DNA of 8,652 bases. Origin: Bacillota bacterium (GTDB lineage: Bacteria > Bacillota > Clostridia > Peptostreptococcales > Anaerovoracaceae). The translations under genes and the position numbers were made by a program. How positions within the stretch are numbered: the stretch's first letter is position 1; the number at the start of each line of letters is the position of its first letter. Below the pieces are notes generated by a model that was not told the origin of the DNA, searched no databases, and saw nothing but the letters and a program-made list of their open reading frames with translations. Positions 1-6,148 of this stretch are shown piece by piece. The stretch covers positions 1-8,652 of the forward strand of contig JAEEUO010000033.1 of the NCBI GenBank assembly GCA_016286935.1, read 5' to 3'.

Positions 1-497
1 TTGACGGCGTTGTTGACGATGTTGACGCAGATCTGGCGGAGGCGCGTCGCGTCGCCGATCAGTCCCTCGTAGAGAATATCGTCGACGTTGAAGTGGAGTT
101 TGTGGCGTTTCTGTTCGACCTGGGGGCGGACGATCACGAGCGTATCGTGGAGAAGGTCGGACAGAGCGAACGGGACCTCCTCGAGCTCCATCCTTCCCGA
201 GTCGATCCGCGACATGTCGAGGACCTCGTTGATCAGGTTCAGGAGATGGTTCCCCGCGACCTCGATCTTGTTCAGGGCGTCGCTCACGCGGTCTTTCTCG
301 TCGATGTGTTTTTTGGCGAGCGCGGTCAGGCCGATGACGGCGTTCATCGGCGTGCGGATGTCGTGGGACATGTTGCTCAAAAAGGCCTCCTTCGCGATGT
401 TCGCGCTTCGGGCCTCGACGAGCTGCTGTTTCAGTTCGCTGTTTTCGCGGGTCAGTTCTTCGATGCGGAGAAGAAGATCGTTCGTCTCTGTCGTCAT
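1..497 (-). CDS. Histidine kinase, soluble, 5' part only
   Basis: The visible part is 165 codons from the ATG at 497-495; the rest lies beyond base 1. Residues about 5-35 are heptad-like and rich in E, L, Q and K, suggesting a coiled coil. A HisKA dimerisation domain follows, with the H-box SNMSHDIRTPMNAVIG (phospho-acceptor His45). The window ends inside the N-box of the HATPase domain (GDATRLRQICVNIVNNAV). There is no signal peptide, membrane segment or sensor domain before HisKA, so the kinase should be cytoplasmic and probably takes its input from a partner. Kinases with this H-box are often hybrids carrying a C-terminal receiver, which would explain the separate HPt gene just upstream; that part cannot be seen. 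A purine-rich GGGGGAA stretch a few bases before the ATG is a plausible ribosome site. In-frame sequence upstream runs into the hpt stop codon, which supports this start. Confidence 0.9.
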   Translation of the reverse strand, partial: MTTETNDLLLRIEELTRENSELKQQLVEARSANIAKEAFLSNMSHDIRTPMNAVIGLTALAKKHIDEKDRVSDALNKIEVAGNHLLNLINEVLDMSRIDSGRMELEEVPFALSDLLHDTLVIVRPQVEQKRHKLHFNVDDILYEGLIGDATRLRQICVNIVNNAV

Positions 498-520
498 GGC
501 GTTCCCCCGGATTCTGTTAT

Positions 521-553
521 GAAAGAAAAGACTGCGACCGCAGGGCCGCAGTC
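521..553 (-). terminator. Intrinsic terminator between hpt and the kinase gene
   Basis: On the minus strand a 10-bp stem (GACTGCGGCC against GGTCGCAGTC, one G-U pair) closes the tetraloop CTGC and is followed at once by TTTTCTTTC. It lies 13 bases past the hpt stop and 23 bases before the kinase ATG. It should therefore end or reduce transcription coming from the dtxR promoter before the kinase gene. Confidence 0.8.
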
Positions 554-566
554 CGGATGGACGGAA

Positions 567-911
567 TTATTCCGATACGAGCGCGCGCAGCGCGGCGATG
601 CGGTTCGCGATCTTGATGAGCCACGCGGAATAATCGATGTCCTCGCGGCGGCGGAGCGGCTCGACCATCTCGGCGATCGGTTCGTGGAGCGGCGTCAACG
701 CAAGGTTCGCCGTCACGCCCTTCAGAGCGTGGGCGGCGTCGAACGCGCGGTCGAGATCGTGCGCGTCGATCGCTTCCTTCAGCGCCTCATAGCCCGTGTC
801 CTCCGCGGCCTTCCGGACGAGGCGGAGATAGAAATCCTCGCGGTTCAGGCACCGCGCCAGCCCTTCGTCGACGTTCGCGCCGAAATCCCTTAAGGCATCA
901 ATGTTCAGCAT
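567..911 (-). CDS. Stand-alone HPt phosphotransfer protein
   Basis: This 114-residue, probably all-helical protein has the size of a single HPt domain. The signature HALKGVTANL begins at His61, the predicted phospho-acceptor, followed by the Lys-Gly typical of the family. HPt proteins shuttle phosphoryl groups between receiver domains in multistep phosphorelays; they have no other catalytic part, and none is seen here. The ATG at 911-909 overlaps the end of the REC-GGDEF-EAL gene by 7 nt (ATGCTGA on the minus strand), so translation is probably coupled. The likely partners are that response regulator and the kinase downstream, which would need a receiver domain beyond the window edge to donate to this HPt. 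The pairing is inferred from position. The family call is firm. Confidence 0.88.
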   Translation of the reverse strand: MLNIDALRDFGANVDEGLARCLNREDFYLRLVRKAAEDTGYEALKEAIDAHDLDRAFDAAHALKGVTANLALTPLHEPIAEMVEPLRRREDIDYSAWLIKIANRIAALRALVSE

Positions 912-2608
912 TGTTCGATCCTTTCCCGGATAAACCGTTCAAATTCCTGCGGCGGTACGGGTTTCGAGAAAAAGTATCCCTGGACGATGTCGCAGCCGAG
1001 TTCCTTCAGAAGATGGAGCTGTTTGTCGGTCTCGACGCCCTCCGCGACGACGGGCATGTTCAGATACTTCGAGATGTCGATCATCAGCTTCAGCATCCGC
1101 GCGCCGTTGACGTGGTTGTCCGTGTTCTGGATGAATTTCATATCGAGCTTGAGGATGTCGCAGGGCAGGGACGCGAGCATGTTCAGCGACGAATAGCCGC
1201 TGCCGAAATCGTCCATTTCGATGCGGAAGCCGAGCTCGCGGAGGCGCTTCACGGTCCGGATGAGCTGGGCGGAATCGTCGGAGTAGGCCGATTCGGTCAC
1301 CTCGAGCATATAGTCCGCGCTCGTCAGGCCGTTCTCTTCGACGATCGCGCAGATCGTCTCGACGAGCAGTGGGTCGTACATATCGACGCGGGAGACGTTC
1401 ACGGAGACGGGAACGGAGATGCCGAACGCGTCCTTCCACGCGCGGATCTGGGCCGCGGCCTCCCGCCAGACGTAGTCGTCGAGTTTCTGGATCAGGCCGT
1501 TCTCCTCGAAGAGCGGGATGAAGACGCCGGGACTGATCATGCCGAGCGAGGGATGCTTCCAGCGGATCAGAGCCTCCGCGCTCGTGAGGACGGGAGCGTC
1601 GCCGGTGATGTCGAACTTCGGCTGGTAGTAGACGATGAACTGCTTCTCGCGGAGCGCGTCGTAGACGTCCTCGAGCAGGCGCTCGTTGTAGAGCTCTTTT
1701 TTGTGGAGGTCGTTGTTGTAGAACGTCAGGTTGTTCGAGAAACTGCCGCGCATCATGTCGGCCGCCTTCTTCGCGCGGTCGAAGCGCCGTTCGATGTCGA
1801 TGTCCTTCTCGGCGTTCGCGTAGACGCCCATGCGGAGGCGGATGTGGGCCTCGTTGCCGAAGTCGTCGCGGACGTCGACGGAGCACTTTTCGACGAGCTC
1901 TTCGTAGTCGTCGCGGTGGGGGCAGTACACGAGGAACGTATCGGCGTCGCGGCGGCAGACGATCCCGCCCGACTGGGAGACGATCCCGCGGACCGTCTCG
2001 GCGACGCGCTTCAGCACGAGGTCGCCGAACGCCTTGCCGTAGCGCTCGTTGATCATGTGGAAGTGGATGATGTCGGTCACGACGGCGTCCGTCGCGACGT
2101 TCGGATGATATTGATCGTACTGTTCTGCGTAGTGGAAGAAGTACTCCTTATAGTACAGGCCGGTCAGGACGTCGCGCTCGGTGGACTGGATGATCGTCCG
2201 GTCCTCGGCGAGCTCGATGTAGCGGCGGGCGCGGGCGCGGATCACCTCGGGGACGTACGGCTTTGTAATGAAGTCCGTCGCGCCGAGGCGGAGGCTTTCG
2301 ACCTCGGCCTGCTCCTCGGACGTCGTCACGATCACGGGGATCCGCGCGAGAGTCGAGTCGTCCTGGAGGATCTTCAGGAGCTCGAAGCCGTGCATTCCCG
2401 GCATGTTCAGGTCGAGCATGATCAGCGAGAGGAACGAGGCGTTCGTCTCGATCTTCTCGAGCGCCTCGAGGCTGTTCTCGGCGCAGATCACGTCGTATTC
2501 CCCGGACAGGATCTCCGCGAGGATCTCGCGGTTGATCTCCTCGTCCTCCACGACGAGGACGAGGTGTTTTCCGTTCTCCGGATTGATTTTCGCGATTGTG
2601 TTCGGCAT
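905..2608 (-). CDS. Response regulator, REC-degenerate GGDEF-EAL (c-di-GMP phosphodiesterase)
   Basis: The 567-residue protein has three domains. The receiver (about 15-135) has the acidic pocket EDEE at 21-24, phospho-acceptor Asp66 in LIMLDLNMPG, Thr95-Thr96 and Lys116. A GGDEF-like domain (about 145-300) keeps the entry motif RDVLTGLYYKEYF, but the signature loop reads DADTF (221-225), so cyclase activity is unlikely. The EAL domain (about 312-565) has Glu345 in EALIRW, Asn404 in VSVNVS, Glu436 in LEVTES, Asp466-Asp467 in MDDFGSGYSSL, Asp489 in LKLDMKFI, Glu523 in AEGVET and Gln543 in VQGYFFSKP. These are the metal and substrate ligands of active phosphodiesterases, so c-di-GMP hydrolysis to pGpG is predicted, gated by phosphorylation of Asp66. 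There is no membrane segment. It starts 12 nt after the dtxR stop and overlaps hpt by 7 nt, which implies one operon. Confidence 0.93.
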   Translation of the reverse strand: MPNTIAKINPENGKHLVLVVEDEEINREILAEILSGEYDVICAENSLEALEKIETNASFLSLIMLDLNMPGMHGFELLKILQDDSTLARIPVIVTTSEEQAEVESLRLGATDFITKPYVPEVIRARARRYIELAEDRTIIQSTERDVLTGLYYKEYFFHYAEQYDQYHPNVATDAVVTDIIHFHMINERYGKAFGDLVLKRVAETVRGIVSQSGGIVCRRDADTFLVYCPHRDDYEELVEKCSVDVRDDFGNEAHIRLRMGVYANAEKDIDIERRFDRAKKAADMMRGSFSNNLTFYNNDLHKKELYNERLLEDVYDALREKQFIVYYQPKFDITGDAPVLTSAEALIRWKHPSLGMISPGVFIPLFEENGLIQKLDDYVWREAAAQIRAWKDAFGISVPVSVNVSRVDMYDPLLVETICAIVEENGLTSADYMLEVTESAYSDDSAQLIRTVKRLRELGFRIEMDDFGSGYSSLNMLASLPCDILKLDMKFIQNTDNHVNGARMLKLMIDISKYLNMPVVAEGVETDKQLHLLKELGCDIVQGYFFSKPVPPQEFERFIRERIEQC

Positions 2609-2620
2609 GGCGGCTCCGCT

Positions 2621-2980
2621 CTAAAGCATATTGAGGCTCTTCTTGACGGCGTTGAACGTTTCGTCGCTGATGACGTGTTCGATCCTGCAGGCGTCGTCAT
2701 GGGCCGTCTTTTCGTCGACGCCGAGCGACACCAGAAGGGAGGAAAGGACAACGTGGCGTTCGTAGATCTTCTCGGCGATCGCGCGTCCCTCGGGCAGGAA
2801 GGAGATGTGGCCGTCCGCGTCGACGAGAATATAGCCGTCCGCCTTCAGCTTTCCGATGGCGCGGCTGACGGAAGGTTTGGAAAAACCCATCCGCTCGGCG
2901 ACGTCGATCGAACGGACGGCGTTCTTTTCGGATTCAAGGATCAGAATCGTCTCGAGATACATCTCTCCGGATTCACGCAT
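2621..2980 (-). CDS. DtxR-family iron-dependent regulator, short form
   Basis: This 119-residue protein has an N-terminal winged helix (about 8-62; recognition region FSKPSVSRAIGKLKADGY) and the metal-binding/dimerisation domain (ERHVVLSSLLVSLGVDE, then DACRIEHVIS). Aligned by eye with known members, the primary site reads Met7, Cys98, Glu101, His102. This is the DtxR/IdeR iron-type set rather than the Asp/Glu set of manganese-sensing MntR. Of the ancillary site, His76 and His94 are kept, but the glutamate position is Ser80. The C-terminal SH3-like domain of DtxR is absent, as in MntR-length proteins. The ATG at 2980-2978 has a perfect AGGAGG 8 nt upstream. It is divergent from feoA and probably represses feo when Fe(II) is plentiful; it is also the first gene of the c-di-GMP operon. 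The iron assignment is inference. Confidence 0.9.
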   Translation of the reverse strand: MRESGEMYLETILILESEKNAVRSIDVAERMGFSKPSVSRAIGKLKADGYILVDADGHISFLPEGRAIAEKIYERHVVLSSLLVSLGVDEKTAHDDACRIEHVISDETFNAVKKSLNML

Positions 2981-2981
2981 G

Positions 2982-3001
2982 GCATACTCCTCCTAGTATG
3001 C
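2982..3001 (-). promoter_or_regulatory. Palindrome with the dtxR ribosome binding site in its loop
   Basis: GCATACT and AGTATGC form a perfect 7-bp inverted repeat whose 6-nt centre is exactly the Shine-Dalgarno AGGAGG (minus strand) of the DtxR-family gene, ending 2 nt before its ATG. In RNA this is a hairpin presenting the SD in the loop; in DNA it could be an operator half. Both readings are inference; the symmetry is seen directly. Confidence 0.6.
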
Positions 3002-3016
3002 TCAATTGTAGCATAC
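2996..3016 (-). promoter_or_regulatory. Palindrome covering the dtxR -10 element (possible operator)
   Basis: Arms GTATGCT (2996-3002) and AGCATAC (3010-3016) are perfect 7-bp inverted repeats around a 7-nt centre. The centre plus one base of the far arm is the -10 hexamer TACAAT. The left arm overlaps the right arm of the SD palindrome at 2982-3001, so the two structures are mutually exclusive in single-stranded form. A regulator bound here would block the promoter. The arms differ from the GTTAGCA motif at feo, so the binding protein is uncertain. Confidence 0.5.
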
Positions 3017-3033
3017 GTTTCCGCGGGTGTATA
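3005..3033 (-). promoter_or_regulatory. Promoter of the dtxR / c-di-GMP operon
   Basis: On the minus strand, TATACA (3033-3028, 4 of 6 to consensus) is followed by a 17-bp spacer and TACAAT (3010-3005, 5 of 6). Transcription would start near 2999, giving a leader of only about 19 nt. The promoter is clearly weaker than the divergent feo promoter. Confidence 0.6.
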
Positions 3034-3064
3034 CGGAAAAACGCAAAAAAACCGCGGAACGGGG

Positions 3065-3093
3065 TTGACAGTTAGCAGGTGCTAACCTATAAT
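3065..3093 (+). promoter_or_regulatory. Consensus sigma-A promoter of the feo operon
   Basis: TTGACA (3065-3070), a 17-bp spacer and TATAAT (3088-3093) match the housekeeping consensus at every base. The predicted start is G3100. Such a strong core promoter fits a gene set held off by a repressor; a palindromic operator fills the spacer. Confidence 0.92.
3071..3086 (+). promoter_or_regulatory. Operator 1, probable DtxR-type site in the promoter spacer
   Basis: GTTAGCA-GG-TGCTAAC is a perfect 16-bp palindrome lying wholly between the -35 and -10 boxes. It resembles the TTAG...CTAA core of DtxR/IdeR operators. A repressor here would exclude RNA polymerase. The match to the adjacent regulator is inferred from position and motif. 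Confidence 0.8.
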
Positions 3094-3097
3094 GTGT

Positions 3098-3123
3098 CCG
3101 TAGTTAGCAAAAGGTAACTACGG
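3098..3123 (+). promoter_or_regulatory. Operator 2 and 5'-end hairpin of the feo transcript
   Basis: The core GTTAGCA-AA-AGGTAAC (3103-3118) repeats operator 1 with two mismatches in the second half-site. Its centre is 32 bp from that of operator 1, about three helical turns, so both face the same side of DNA. It sits inside a longer inverted repeat, CCGTAGTTA against TAACTACGG. With a start at G3100 the mRNA would begin with a 7-bp stem, which could also protect its 5' end. Confidence 0.7.
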
Positions 3124-3153
3124 CAGCTATCCATGCAGAAAGAAGGAGAAACC

Positions 3154-3366
3154 ATGATGCCGCTTGCATTTGCCGATCCCGGAACGGAACTCGTCATCAA
3201 ACGCGTCGGCGGAAGACCCGAGATGAAAAAACACCTCGAAGACCTCGGGTTCGTCACCGGCGGAAGGGTCACGATCGTTTCCGAAATGGCGGGCAATCTC
3301 ATCGTCAACGTCAAGGAGACGCGTATCGCCGTCAGCAAGGAGATGGCGCAGAAAATACTTGTGTAA
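3154..3366 (+). CDS. feoA: FeoA-domain protein (first copy)
   Basis: The 70-residue protein is a single SH3-like FeoA domain. The family pattern is visible: an opening on small-residue and Pro-Gly turns (PLAFADPGTELVIKRV), then the helix and turn KKHLEDLGFVTGGRVTIV, then the strand pair GNLIVNVKETRIAVSKEMA. FeoA is a small cytoplasmic protein thought to bind and regulate FeoB in Fe(II) import. I chose the ATG at 3154 because GGAG at 3145-3148 is spaced 5 nt from it (8 nt from the adjacent ATG at 3157). An earlier in-frame ATG at 3133 has no ribosome site and lies 10 nt after operator 2. It is the first gene of the feo operon; the second feoA follows after 14 nt. The two copies are clearly diverged. 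Confidence 0.92.
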   Translation: MMPLAFADPGTELVIKRVGGRPEMKKHLEDLGFVTGGRVTIVSEMAGNLIVNVKETRIAVSKEMAQKILV

Positions 3367-3380
3367 GGAGGATTCATCCG

Positions 3381-3602
3381 ATGAAAACACTGAGAGACGT
3401 ACAGATCGGCGAGACCGTGAAGGTCGTCCGGCTCCACGGAGAGGGCGCCGTCCGCCGCCGTATTATGGACATGGGTCTGACGCGGAAGACCGAGGTCTTC
3501 GTGCGCAAGGTCGCGCCGCTCGGCGATCCGATCGAGCTCACGGTCCGAGGCTATGAGCTGAGCATCCGGAAGGCCGACGCGGAGATGGTCGAAGTCGAAT
3601 AA
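3381..3602 (+). CDS. feoA: FeoA-domain protein (second copy)
   Basis: The 73-residue protein is a second single FeoA domain. It reads as a typical member: LRDVQIGETVKVVRLHGEG, then AVRRRIMDMGLTRKTEVFVR, then APLGDPIELTVRGYELSIRK near the C-terminus. This is the classic FeoA layout, closer to the family consensus than the copy just upstream. The ribosome site AAGGAGG ends 8 nt before the ATG. It is expected to be a soluble partner of FeoB, acting at its cytoplasmic face. The tandem feoA-feoA-feoB order is found in many anaerobic Bacillota, and the two copies may form a hetero-oligomer or act at different iron levels; that division of labour is inference. A 25-nt gap separates it from feoB. Confidence 0.95.
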   Translation: MKTLRDVQIGETVKVVRLHGEGAVRRRIMDMGLTRKTEVFVRKVAPLGDPIELTVRGYELSIRKADAEMVEVE

Positions 3603-3627
3603 AAAACCGCAGAAGAAAGGATATATC

Positions 3628-6117
3628 ATGGACATCAAAATCGCCCTTGCGGGCAACCCGAACAGCGGAAAAACGACGCTGTTCAACGCCCTGACGGGTT
3701 CGAACCAGTTCGTCGGAAACTGGCCGGGCGTCACGGTCGAAAAGAAGGAAGGCAAGCTGAAGAAGCACGACGGCGTCACGATCGCCGACCTTCCCGGCAT
3801 CTATTCCCTCTCGCCGTACACGCTCGAAGAGGTCATCGCGCGGAACTACCTGATCGGTGAGAAGCCCGACGCGATCCTGAACATCGTCGACGGCACGAAC
3901 CTCGAGCGCAACCTGTATCTGACGACCCAGCTCACCGAGCTCGGCATCCCCGTCGTCGTCACGCTGAACATGATGGACCTCGTCGAGAAGAGCGGCGACA
4001 AGATCGACGTCGCGCGGCTTTCGGAGCGCCTCGGCTGCAAGGTCGTCGAGATCTCCGCGCTGAAGGGCACGAACGTCCTCGAGGCCGCGGAGGAGGCGAT
4101 CAAGGCCGCGAAGGGAACGAAGACCGTTCCGCAGCACACCTTCTCCGGAGCCGTCGAGCACGCGATCGCCCACATCGAGGAGGCCGTGCTCCACGACATG
4201 CCCGAGGAGAGACAGCGCTGGTACGCGATCAAGATCTTCGAACGCGACGAGAAGGTCCTCGCGGAGCTGAACATCCCCGCGGACACGCTCGCCCATATCG
4301 AAAAGGACATCCAGAACGCCGAGACCGAACTCGACGACGACGCGGAATCGATCATCACGAACGAGCGCTACGTCTGGATCGGCGAGACGATCAAGTCCTG
4401 CCTGAAGAAACAGAGCACCGTCAAGCTCACGACGTCCGACAAGATCGACAAGATCGTCACGAACCGCTGGCTCGGCCTGCCGATCTTCGCGGTCATCATG
4501 TTCCTCGTGTACTTCCTGTCGATGGCGCCGAACGCGCCCGGCACGAAGCTGACCGACTGGGCGAACGACGGCCTGTTCGGCGACGGCTGGCACCTCTTCG
4601 GCATCGGCCACGGCGCGTATGAAGAGGTCTCCGAGGAGTACGGAACCGCGATGAACGCGATCAACGCGTTCGGCTTCGAAGCCGACCTCGAGGATGAGGC
4701 CTTCGACGGCGACGCGCTTCTCGATGAACTCAAGGGATATACGACGTCCGACCGGACCGCCGTCATCACCGTCGAAGACGAGGAGACGCTCGCGGAATCC
4801 GATCTGACCGTCTACTACGACGCCGTCCCCGAAGACGCGGGAGACGACGTCAACGCGATGAGCTTCCGGGACGCCGTCGCATATTTTGAAGAAAAGGGAT
4901 TCGACGAACCCGACCCGGCCGACTACGGCGTCTTCGTTCCGAGCATCCCCGCCCTGATCGAAGGGCTCCTCGACAAGCTGAACTGCGCGGACTGGCTGCG
5001 CGGCCTGATCCTCGACGGCATCGTCGCGGGCGTCGGCGCCGTCCTCGGCTTCGTCCCCCAGATGCTCGTCCTGTTCCTGCTCCTCGCGTTCCTCGAAGGC
5101 TGCGGCTATATGGCGCGCATCGCCTTCGTACTGGACCGCATCTTCCGTAAATTCGGCCTGTCCGGCAAGTCGTTCATCCCGATGCTCGTCGGCACGGGCT
5201 GCGGCATCCCGGGCGTCATGGCCTCGCGTACGATCGAAAACGAGCGCGACCGCCGCATGACGATCATGACGACGACGTTCATCCCCTGCGGCGCGAAGAT
5301 CCCGTTCATCGCGATGATCGCGGGCGCGCTGTTCGGCGGCTCGGCGCTGATCTCCGTCGGCGCGTACTTCATCGGCATGGCGGCCATCATCATCAGCGGC
5401 ATCATCCTCAAGAAGACGAAGATGTTCGCGGGCGATCCGGCTCCGTTCGTCATGGAGCTTCCGGCCTACCATATGCCGCGTCTCGTCGACGTTCTCCGCT
5501 CGATGTGGGAGCGCGGCTGGTCGTTCATCAAGAAGGCCGGCACGATCATCCTCCTCTCGACGATCGTCATCTGGTTCCTTTCCGGTTTCGGCACCGTCGA
5601 CGGCCAGTTCCGGATGCTCGAGGAAGAAGAGATCGACTCCTCGATCCTCGCGGGCATCGGCAACGCGATCGCATGGATCTTCACGCCTCTCGGATGGGGC
5701 AACTGGCAGGCCGCGGTCGGCTCGATCACCGGCCTCGTCGCCAAGGAGAACATCGTCGCGACGATGGGCATCCTCTACCGCTCCGACGATATGAGCGTCT
5801 ACGCGGCTCTCGCGGCGGCGTTCACGACGGTCACCGGCTTCTCGTTCCTCGTGTTCAACCTGCTCTGCGCTCCGTGCTTCGCGGCCATCGGCGCCATCAA
5901 GCGCGAGATGAACAGCGCGAAGTGGACGTGGTTCGCGATCGGCTGGCAGTGCGGCTTCGCCTACTGCGTCGCGCTGATGATCAACCAGTTCGGCAACGCG
6001 CTCGCGGGCAATATGAACGTGATCGGCTTCGCGGCGGCGCTTGCGATCCTCGTCCTGATGATCTATATGCTGTTCTTCAAGAAATACCGGGAGGCGGACC
6101 GCTTGACCGCGCAATAA
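3628..6117 (+). CDS. feoB: FeoB ferrous iron transporter with acidic insert
   Basis: The 829-residue protein is a GTPase-coupled Fe(II) importer. The cytoplasmic G domain shows G1 GNPNSGKT (9-16), G2 GVTVE (34-38), G3 DLPG (54-57), G4 NMMD (114-117) and G5 SALKG (143-147), then a helical spacer to about 275. A first membrane helix (about 281-300) is followed by a long soluble stretch. The polytopic core with two gate motifs resumes near 450: GTGCGIPGVMASRT (Cys525) and FIPCGAKIPF (Cys554); a further pair, Cys747/Cys750, lies in LLCAPC. Residues 331-437 are an extra segment with 32 Asp/Glu and only 4 Lys/Arg, predicted to be outside the membrane. FeoB is usually about 650-770 residues, so this segment explains much of the excess length. 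AAAGG lies 7 nt before the ATG. It is in the feo operon, so probable iron repression applies. Confidence 0.97.
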   Translation: MDIKIALAGNPNSGKTTLFNALTGSNQFVGNWPGVTVEKKEGKLKKHDGVTIADLPGIYSLSPYTLEEVIARNYLIGEKPDAILNIVDGTNLERNLYLTTQLTELGIPVVVTLNMMDLVEKSGDKIDVARLSERLGCKVVEISALKGTNVLEAAEEAIKAAKGTKTVPQHTFSGAVEHAIAHIEEAVLHDMPEERQRWYAIKIFERDEKVLAELNIPADTLAHIEKDIQNAETELDDDAESIITNERYVWIGETIKSCLKKQSTVKLTTSDKIDKIVTNRWLGLPIFAVIMFLVYFLSMAPNAPGTKLTDWANDGLFGDGWHLFGIGHGAYEEVSEEYGTAMNAINAFGFEADLEDEAFDGDALLDELKGYTTSDRTAVITVEDEETLAESDLTVYYDAVPEDAGDDVNAMSFRDAVAYFEEKGFDEPDPADYGVFVPSIPALIEGLLDKLNCADWLRGLILDGIVAGVGAVLGFVPQMLVLFLLLAFLEGCGYMARIAFVLDRIFRKFGLSGKSFIPMLVGTGCGIPGVMASRTIENERDRRMTIMTTTFIPCGAKIPFIAMIAGALFGGSALISVGAYFIGMAAIIISGIILKKTKMFAGDPAPFVMELPAYHMPRLVDVLRSMWERGWSFIKKAGTIILLSTIVIWFLSGFGTVDGQFRMLEEEEIDSSILAGIGNAIAWIFTPLGWGNWQAAVGSITGLVAKENIVATMGILYRSDDMSVYAALAAAFTTVTGFSFLVFNLLCAPCFAAIGAIKREMNSAKWTWFAIGWQCGFAYCVALMINQFGNALAGNMNVIGFAAALAILVLMIYMLFFKKYREADRLTAQ

Positions 6118-6148
6118 GCGGGTATCAATCAAGCGGGAGGTTCGCACA

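Noticed and set aside
93..893. Plus-strand frame over the kinase and hpt genes
   Set aside because: It is antisense to two genes with clear H-box and HPt motifs and crosses a minus-strand terminator. The product has no recognisable domain.
3019..3059. TTCCGCGG ... CCGCGGAA inverted repeat in the dtxR-feoA gap
   Set aside because: The 8-bp arms are 25 bases apart and CCGCGG is itself a palindrome, so the match is partly trivial. No U-run follows, and it does not line up with either promoter.
911..3085. Long plus-strand open frame (724 codons) opposite the REC-GGDEF-EAL and dtxR genes
   Set aside because: It mirrors strong minus-strand genes with full motif sets. Its product is a low-complexity D/E/V/R mix with no domain, as expected from the complement of GC-rich codons.
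3133..3153. Earlier in-frame ATG for the first feoA
   Set aside because: There is no ribosome site before it, while GGAG at 3145-3148 is well placed for the ATG at 3154. The added residues (MQKEGET) encode the SD region.
3538..6147. Long minus-strand open frame (869 codons) opposite feoB
   Set aside because: It runs antisense to an unmistakable FeoB. Its product is dominated by R, D, E, A and V without motifs, and it has no ribosome site.
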